In this document: in pieces, positions 32,235 to 36,596 of the stretch
Layout of the letters: each line of letters opens with the position of its first letter
Position numbering within the stretch: the first letter of the stretch is position 1
Assembly: GCA_964250765.1 (NCBI GenBank)
Contig: CAXUHF010000047.1
Location: 1-36,596 of the forward strand
Direction: 5' to 3'
Length of the DNA: 36,596 bases
Source: JBBQVS01 sp964250765
GTDB lineage: Bacteria > Chloroflexota > Ktedonobacteria > Ktedonobacterales > Ktedonobacteraceae
The notes under the pieces: model-generated
The model's database searches: none
What the model was told of the DNA's origin: nothing
Seen by the model: the letters and a program-made list of their open reading frames with translations, nothing else
Position numbers and translations under genes: made by a program

Positions 32235-32270
32235 CTTCTTTAGCAATATACATAAAGGAAACATATACAT

Positions 32271-33332
32271 ATGCAACAACAAACATTGCCTGCTCACACG
32301 GGTGTGGCGCGTTTTATGGACGCCTGCTATTTACGTGAGCCTGATGCGACACCTGTCTGGTTTATGCGACAGGCTGGACGTAGCCTCGCCGAATACCGCG
32401 CAATACGCGATAAACACGACATTTTGACCATTGCGAAGACACCTGAATTATGTACCGAAGTCACACTTTTACCTGTGCAACTACTTGGGGTCGATGGAGC
32501 CGTGCTGCTTGCCGATATCGTTGTGCCTCTTGAAGGCATGGGTATCTCGGTTGAGTTACGTCCCGATGTTGGTCCCATCATTCATAATCCGGTACGCACG
32601 ATGAAGGATGTGGAGGCTCTGCGCATCATTGATGCCGAGGAGTCAACGGGCTACATCATGCAAGCGATTCGCATGGTCAAGCATGAGTTGAATGGCAAAC
32701 AGGCCGTGATTGGTTTCTCCGGTTCGCCCTTCACGCTCGCTTGCTATATCATTGAGGGTCGTCCAACGCGTGAGTACGCGCTTGCCAAAGGGATGATGTA
32801 CGGGCAGCCAGAGGTATGGCATGCCTTGATGAGCAAGTTGACTGAGGTCGTATCACGCTATCTCGTGGCACAAATTCGCGCTGGCGCAGACGTTGTGCAA
32901 TTGTTTGATAGCTGGGTTGGTATGCTCAGTCCTAGCACATATAGGAAGTTCGTCAAGCCCTATGTCACACGCATCTTTGAGGATGTGAAGCGTGCGGGTG
33001 CTCCTTCGATTCACTTCGGTACAGGGGCAGCAGCACTGATTCAGGATATGAAAGAGGCTGGTGGCGACATTATGAGCGTCGATTGGCGTATGGATATCGA
33101 CGATGCATGGGCACAGATCGGCTATGACCGTGGTATTCAAGGCAACCTCGACCCCTCCATGTTGCTCACTGACTGGCCCACTATTGAAGCAGGAGTACGT
33201 GATATTCTGCGTCGTACAAACAATCGTCCCGGTCACATCTTCAATCTCGGACATGGTGTACCTGCGCCCACCAATCCTGATATGTTGAAACGGATAGTTG
33301 ACGCGGTACATGAAGAGACACGACGTTCGTAA
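32271..33332 (+). CDS. hemE: Uroporphyrinogen decarboxylase
   Basis: Removes four acetate carboxyls from uroporphyrinogen III to give coproporphyrinogen III. The 353-residue protein has the conserved start PVWFMRQAGRSLAEYR (28-43; Arg residues bind substrate carboxylates), DGAVLLADIVVPLEGMG (with catalytic Asp), GFSGSPFTLACYIIEG (with the conserved Tyr), VVQLFDSWVGMLSP and, near the end, FNLGHGVPAPTNP with the conserved His. Length is normal. Start ATG 32271 behind AAAGGAAA. It is followed after a F3 palindrome by hemH; the intermediate coproporphyrinogen oxidase gene is not here. Confidence 0.96.
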   Translation: MQQQTLPAHTGVARFMDACYLREPDATPVWFMRQAGRSLAEYRAIRDKHDILTIAKTPELCTEVTLLPVQLLGVDGAVLLADIVVPLEGMGISVELRPDVGPIIHNPVRTMKDVEALRIIDAEESTGYIMQAIRMVKHELNGKQAVIGFSGSPFTLACYIIEGRPTREYALAKGMMYGQPEVWHALMSKLTEVVSRYLVAQIRAGADVVQLFDSWVGMLSPSTYRKFVKPYVTRIFEDVKRAGAPSIHFGTGAAALIQDMKEAGGDIMSVDWRMDIDDAWAQIGYDRGIQGNLDPSMLLTDWPTIEAGVRDILRRTNNRPGHIFNLGHGVPAPTNPDMLKRIVDAVHEETRRS

Positions 33333-33415
33333 ACTCCTGTACGGGTCTGCTTCAGCACACCCCGAAATTGTGCGATGCCAAAAGGGTGTGCTGAAGCAGA
33401 CCTATACGGGGGCTT
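33332..33415. repeat. Palindromic repeat, family F3, copy 2
   Basis: Arms AACTCCTGTACGGGTCTGCT and a near-complement (mismatches at CTATACGGGGGC). It begins on the last base of the hemE stop codon and ends 16 bases before hemH. A hairpin here would lie in the hemE-hemH transcript. Confidence 0.88.
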
Positions 33416-33430
33416 GTTAGAGGAAATATT

Positions 33431-34384
33431 ATGACCACAACAACACAACAACACGTGGCGGTAATGTTGATGACCTATGGGTCGCCAGCCACGCTTGACG
33501 ATATTCCAACGTATATCACAAATGTGTATGGAGGACGCGAGCCAAGTGAAGAGGTTGTCACGGAGTTTCGGCGTCGCTATGCGCTGATTGGCGGTTCACC
33601 ATTGTTGCGTATCACACGCGAACAGGCTGAGGCTTTGCAGGAGGAGTTGAACAGCGACCCTACCGAAGGTATAACATACACGGTGAATGCAGGTATGCGT
33701 TTCTCGCCACCTTTCATCGCTGACCTGACACCACAGGTTGCGGCGGACGCGCAAAAATTGGTTGGTATCATCATGTCACCACAATATTCACCAATCATCA
33801 TGCGCGGCTACATCAACACACTCGAACAGGCTGTAGCGGACCTTCACCGTGACGACCTGAAACTGGCTATCTCGCGTGACTGGCATATGCAGCCCTACTT
33901 TTTAGAAGCGTTGGCTGAACGTGTACGACAAGCTCTGAATCGTTTTCCAGCCGAGATACGGGATAGCGTGCCTGTGCTACTTACCGCCCATAGCATGCCG
34001 AAACCCGTGATCGAGCGAGAGCCGGATTATATCAACAACCTGAAAGAGACGGCGGCGGCTGTCGCTAAGATGGTTGGTTTGGCTGATGATCGTTGGATGT
34101 TCTGCTATCAGAGCGCGGGTCACACGCCCGAAGAATGGCTCAAACCAGACTTTGCCGATGTTATGCCCGAACTGCAAAAAGCAGGGAAGAATCATGTGCT
34201 GATTGCCCCTGTGCAGTTCTTAGCTGACCACCTTGAGATTTTGTATGATATCGAGGTTGGTGCTCGTGAACAGGCCGAGGAACACGGTATCCAGTTCGCC
34301 CGTATCGAATCGCTTAACACCTCTCCTCTTTTCATTAAAGCACTGGCGGCGGTTGTCAAGGAAACGATGAATCGAGCCGAATAG
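33431..34384 (+). CDS. hemH: Ferrochelatase (protoporphyrin or coproporphyrin type)
   Basis: Inserts Fe2+ into a porphyrin at the end of heme synthesis. The 317-residue protein has the family start VMLMTYGSPATLDDIPTYI, GGSPLLRITREQAEAL, the metal-binding His in LLTAHSMP (about 183-190) and the Glu in DHLEILYDIE (about 275-284). Gram-positive and related bacteria often use coproporphyrin III (CpfC), which lacks the C-terminal membrane segment; this protein is short and has no such segment, consistent with that type but not proof. Start ATG 33431 behind AGAGGAAA. Likely co-transcribed with hemE. An F1 palindrome follows it. Confidence 0.94.
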   Translation: MTTTTQQHVAVMLMTYGSPATLDDIPTYITNVYGGREPSEEVVTEFRRRYALIGGSPLLRITREQAEALQEELNSDPTEGITYTVNAGMRFSPPFIADLTPQVAADAQKLVGIIMSPQYSPIIMRGYINTLEQAVADLHRDDLKLAISRDWHMQPYFLEALAERVRQALNRFPAEIRDSVPVLLTAHSMPKPVIEREPDYINNLKETAAAVAKMVGLADDRWMFCYQSAGHTPEEWLKPDFADVMPELQKAGKNHVLIAPVQFLADHLEILYDIEVGAREQAEEHGIQFARIESLNTSPLFIKALAAVVKETMNRAE

Positions 34385-34388
34385 CTGT

Positions 34389-34458
34389 TGTAGGGACCGA
34401 TTTATCGCGTCCCTCGGCGTATTGATTGCCGAGAGGACGTGATAAATCGGTCCATACA
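34389..34458. repeat. Palindromic repeat, family F1, copy 4
   Basis: TGTAGGGACCGATTTATCGC at the left and GATAAATCGGTCCATACA at the right (one base off the usual CCCTACA). It starts five bases after the hemH stop and may end its transcript. Confidence 0.9.
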
Positions 34459-34570
34459 TGATGCTCAAATCAATATTGACAAAGGTAATCTAAACAGTAT
34501 AATGCTTATAACATATAGTTGAGTGGTTGGAGGCAGGCCCTGTTCCATATGCACAAGGAAGGTTGCAGCT

Positions 34571-35128
34571 ATGTTTATGGACCTTCAAGACCTCGAAAGA
34601 CTTCAAAAACTCTACCCTGAATATCAGGTTGAATTGATAGCTGATAAACTGATTTTGACTGCTCCGTCAGATATTGTTTCAGGTGCTATGGGGGTGCGCT
34701 TTAGCTCAGTATTAGCGGATTGGGTGTATGAGCATAAATTAGGTCATGTTTTCGCTACACGTACAGGTTTTCACCTTTCAAGCGGAGATTTGCTTTCTCC
34801 TCGTGTTTCGTTTGTGTCGCGTACACGACTCAAGCGAAGCACTCGCTCATATCTTGCAGTAGTTCCTGAACTGATCGTCGAGATCAAGTCACGTAGTGAT
34901 CGTGTTCGTGGGATAGAAGAGAAAATTTCCCTCTTCTTAGCGCAAGGCGTTCAGGTTGGCATTCTGATCGATCCTGATAAAAAGGTTGTCTCTATCTATC
35001 GTAATGCTGGAACTACTACCGATGATGGAGAAGAAACCGTTCTACAGAAAACAACACTTCAAAATGACGATATCTTAGCTATTCCTGAGCTTTTCCCTGG
35101 TTGGGAAATTGCGATTAGTAGGTTTTAG
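34571..35128 (+). CDS. Uma2 family (DUF820) PD-(D/E)XK nuclease-like protein with altered active site
   Basis: A 185-residue protein of a family common in Cyanobacteria and Chloroflexota and often present in many copies. The typical layout is visible: N-terminal helix-strand with LIADKLILTAP, strand FATRTGFHLSSGDLLSP, VVPELIVEIKS (about 98-107, with Glu104 and Lys106), EEKISLFLAQGVQVGILIDPD, VVSIYR and LFPGWEI. The first acidic residue of the site, usually Asp in SPDV, is Arg78 here (SPRVSFV), so nuclease activity is doubtful. Start ATG 34571 behind AAGGAAGG. It stands alone after hemH. The family's biological role is not established. Confidence 0.85.
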   Translation: MFMDLQDLERLQKLYPEYQVELIADKLILTAPSDIVSGAMGVRFSSVLADWVYEHKLGHVFATRTGFHLSSGDLLSPRVSFVSRTRLKRSTRSYLAVVPELIVEIKSRSDRVRGIEEKISLFLAQGVQVGILIDPDKKVVSIYRNAGTTTDDGEETVLQKTTLQNDDILAIPELFPGWEIAISRF

Positions 35129-35242
35129 GCTGCTGTCTACGAGTAGATTGTTCGTGCTAAAGATGCAGGTTTGTTCTAATGACCCTTGCGGGTTACACGC
35201 TAGTCTCCTATAATCAATACTGATGTGTCTTGTAAAAAATAG

Positions 35243-35270
35243 GACACAACGGATACACGTCCGTTGTGTC
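35243..35270 (+). terminator. Hairpin terminator after the Uma2 gene
   Basis: GACACAACGG pairs perfectly with CCGTTGTGTC around an 8-base loop and is followed by TCTTCATTT. It ends 23 bases before the next gene start, so it could alternatively act as an attenuator for that gene. Confidence 0.6.
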
Positions 35271-35292
35271 TCTTCATTTGTAGGAGGTTTCC

Positions 35293-35670
35293 GTGGTTGT
35301 CACTATTACACAATGGGTTCTGCGTGTTAGCGCACTACTTGCACTCATTCTCGGCATTTTGTTCTGGACAGGGAGCGCACCCGATGCGCTCATTCCCGTA
35401 CATATAACACTGGGCATTCTTGTCACATTATCGCTTTGGGTTCTGGGCTTCATGTTTGGTAGAGCAAGAGGCGGAAACTGGCGTTTCGCGTTACTTGCTT
35501 TTGCATGGGGGCTGCTTGTAATTGGTGTTGGAGGCTCACAGATTGGACAAGACCCTAGCACAATCGTCAAGATAATCCATCTCTTAATTGGATTGATTGC
35601 AATTGGTATCGGTGAGATGTTTGGTGCTCGCTACAAGCGTCTCAACGTCGGACAAGTACAGACAATGTAA
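35293..35670 (+). CDS. Small four-helix membrane protein, hypothetical
   Basis: A 125-residue protein made of four hydrophobic helices (about 8-26, 32-56, 64-82 and 88-108) with short loops and a basic C-terminus (GARYKRLNVGQ). Conserved-looking residues are a His in the second helix (IPVHITLGI) and another in the fourth (KIIHLLIGL), a spacing seen in heme-binding four-helix proteins, but this is only a suggestion. Start GTG 35293 is fixed by AGGAGG five bases ahead. No family recognised with certainty. Neighbours give no functional hint. Confidence 0.75.
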   Translation: MVVTITQWVLRVSALLALILGILFWTGSAPDALIPVHITLGILVTLSLWVLGFMFGRARGGNWRFALLAFAWGLLVIGVGGSQIGQDPSTIVKIIHLLIGLIAIGIGEMFGARYKRLNVGQVQTM

Positions 35671-35681
35671 GCATAATTAAT

Positions 35682-35805
35682 GGTAGGAGTCTAATTCTAT
35701 TACACCCTCGTGGCGATCAACAATGTCGGCAGGATTGAAGAGACATTTCAACATTCTCCAACACGTTTGATTGCCACGAGGGTGTAATAGAATTAGACCT
35801 CTACG
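35682..35805. repeat. MITE-like palindrome, family F2, copy 4 (inverted)
   Basis: GTAGGAGTCTAATTCTATTA at the left and GAATTAGACCTCTAC at the right. The interior, read on the minus strand, has GTTGAAATGTCTCTTCAATC, matching the other copies. It is inverted relative to copies 1 and 2 and lies between convergent genes. Confidence 0.85.
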
Positions 35806-35866
35806 AGCGTTTTATACTCTGATTATTTTGTGAAACAAGCAATATCGGGCCTATGTAGACATTGTG

Positions 35867-36376
35867 TTAAATGATATCAGACTGCATAGGCAACTCATTG
35901 TTTTGCTGCTGTTGCTGTCTCCATTGCTCCTGGGCTTGCTCTAATGGGAGCAATTCGCGTTCAAGTTGCATAATCTGGGCTTGCAACTGCTTGCGTTGCT
36001 GATATGGACTAAAGAGTTGCGTTCCCTCGATCATTCTGCCGATGTCATGAAACAATCCTCGCTGCATAAATGAGTCAAGTTCAAAGTAGTTCGAGCGTGT
36101 GCCAGAAATTTGGCTCTGTACCTCACGTAGCTGCATTCTCAACTCTTTCAACTGCAAACGTAGTTGCGCGATCTGGTCTCGATAGGGATTTTTGCCCCAA
36201 TTTCCTTGCCCTTGCCCCTGTCGGCGACGGAGAGCATTGGGAGATGCTGGTATGTGTCGGTTTGGTAGCATTGGAGGATTTTGTACAACACCGTTCACCG
36301 CTTGCAATGAAGCACCACAATTTTTACAAAAGTAATCGCCATCCTGTACCTGTGTGCTGCACCTTGAGCAGAACAT
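35867..36376 (-). CDS. Zinc-ribbon/coiled-coil protein, paralogue B
   Basis: A 169-residue protein with the same architecture as the one at 8309: zinc ribbon (CSRCS at 3-7, CKNCG at 17-21), a Pro/Arg-rich linker, a first coiled coil (about 66-95, IAQLRLQLKELRMQLREVQ), a conserved middle block (SNYFELDSFMQRGLFHDIGR) and a second coiled coil (QLQAQIMQLERELLPLEQAQ), ending in a Gln-rich tail. ATG 36376 has AAAGGAG ten bases ahead. Function unknown. The two proteins align along their whole length, so they arose by duplication and may hetero-oligomerise. Confidence 0.8.
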   Translation of the reverse strand: MFCSRCSTQVQDGDYFCKNCGASLQAVNGVVQNPPMLPNRHIPASPNALRRRQGQGQGNWGKNPYRDQIAQLRLQLKELRMQLREVQSQISGTRSNYFELDSFMQRGLFHDIGRMIEGTQLFSPYQQRKQLQAQIMQLERELLPLEQAQEQWRQQQQQNNELPMQSDII

Positions 36377-36596
36377 AATATATGCTCCTTTATTTCTCAC
36401 AGAATATGTATATTTTTCTTTAAACGCTTTTTTATAAAGTGTGTCAGAGAAGGTATAGCTTGTTTTCCTCTGACATCTTTAGTGTAGCGTAAAGGCATGA
36501 ACAATTCGTTACGAATGTGTCATGATTTGCTCAAGCTAATTCCTACTTGACGATGTGGCGATGAGACACTACAATACGTTGAGAGAAGAGAAGAAC
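36377..36596. other. Right-edge region, no gene seen
   Basis: This is AT-rich sequence upstream of the minus-strand zinc-ribbon gene and probably holds its promoter. No repeat of the families found in the window and no convincing open frame or promoter pair is visible. Confidence 0.4.

Noticed and set aside
31850..32270. Possible RNA gene or riboswitch before hemE
   Set aside because: All obvious structure is explained by the F2 and F4 palindromes; no tRNA or known riboswitch pattern was seen.
3919..35805. The repeats as a CRISPR array
   Set aside because: Copies are kilobases apart, palindromic and of several families; there are no regular spacers and no cas genes.

Overview
The window looks like bacterial chromosome, moderately AT-rich, with densely packed genes on both strands and many palindromic repeats between them. 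No 16S rRNA or other phylogenetic marker is present. A class II (animal-type) PurE, zinc-ribbon/coiled-coil proteins, a PadR-linked phosphatase, an ECF sigma/anti-sigma set and abundant TGTAGGG...CCCTACA palindromes suggest a Chloroflexota bacterium, perhaps of the Ktedonobacteria. This is an inference of moderate-to-low confidence. Two runs of ten N (8276-8285 and 20359-20368) show that the sequence is scaffolded; both lie inside long inverted repeats.

Layout. 1-2007: remnant of an MFS drug exporter with a nonsense codon, an N-terminally damaged SRPBCC gene and a TetR regulator. 2181-3911: coaBC (coenzyme A synthesis) and a coiled-coil protein. 3995-6052 (minus): a degenerate GGDEF/GspE-N protein and an OmpR-type response regulator. 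6499-10042: cytidine deaminase, a YbdK-like carboxylate-amine ligase, a zinc-ribbon protein (minus) and the purE-purN pair. 9836-11642 (minus): a TetR-SDR pair whose SDR frame runs antisense into purN. 11852-14207: a YsnF-type stress protein converging on a PadR/PP2C-phosphatase operon. 14464-18372: a membrane-anchored sulfite-oxidase-like molybdoenzyme, then an ECF sigma factor, its membrane anti-sigma factor and a small Cys-rich protein. 18514-23095 (minus): an alpha/beta hydrolase and the sdhCDAB operon for succinate dehydrogenase. 23354-29340: a membrane-anchored lytic enzyme, a one-piece kinase-like/NarL regulator, ClpB and a truncated TrmH-like protein. 29405-31849 (minus): PcrA helicase. 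32271-36376: hemE and hemH, a Uma2-type protein, a small membrane protein and a second zinc-ribbon paralogue.

Working together: sdhCDAB (respiration/TCA), hemE-hemH (heme supply), purE-purN (purines) and coaBC (CoA) are housekeeping sets. ClpB, YsnF and the sigma/anti-sigma, PadR/PP2C and kinase-like regulators form a stress and signalling layer.

The most striking feature is the intergenic palindromes. At least five sequence families, about 30-125 bp long, occur in nearly every larger gap. Several share TA-GGG...CCC-TA ends. One 124-bp family has four copies in both orientations, one of them inserted into a member of another family and one supplying the stop codon of clpB. This looks like a mobile, MITE-like palindrome system without its own transposase in the window. 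In addition, convergent gene pairs end in very long, nearly perfect hairpins that include the stop codons of the genes.
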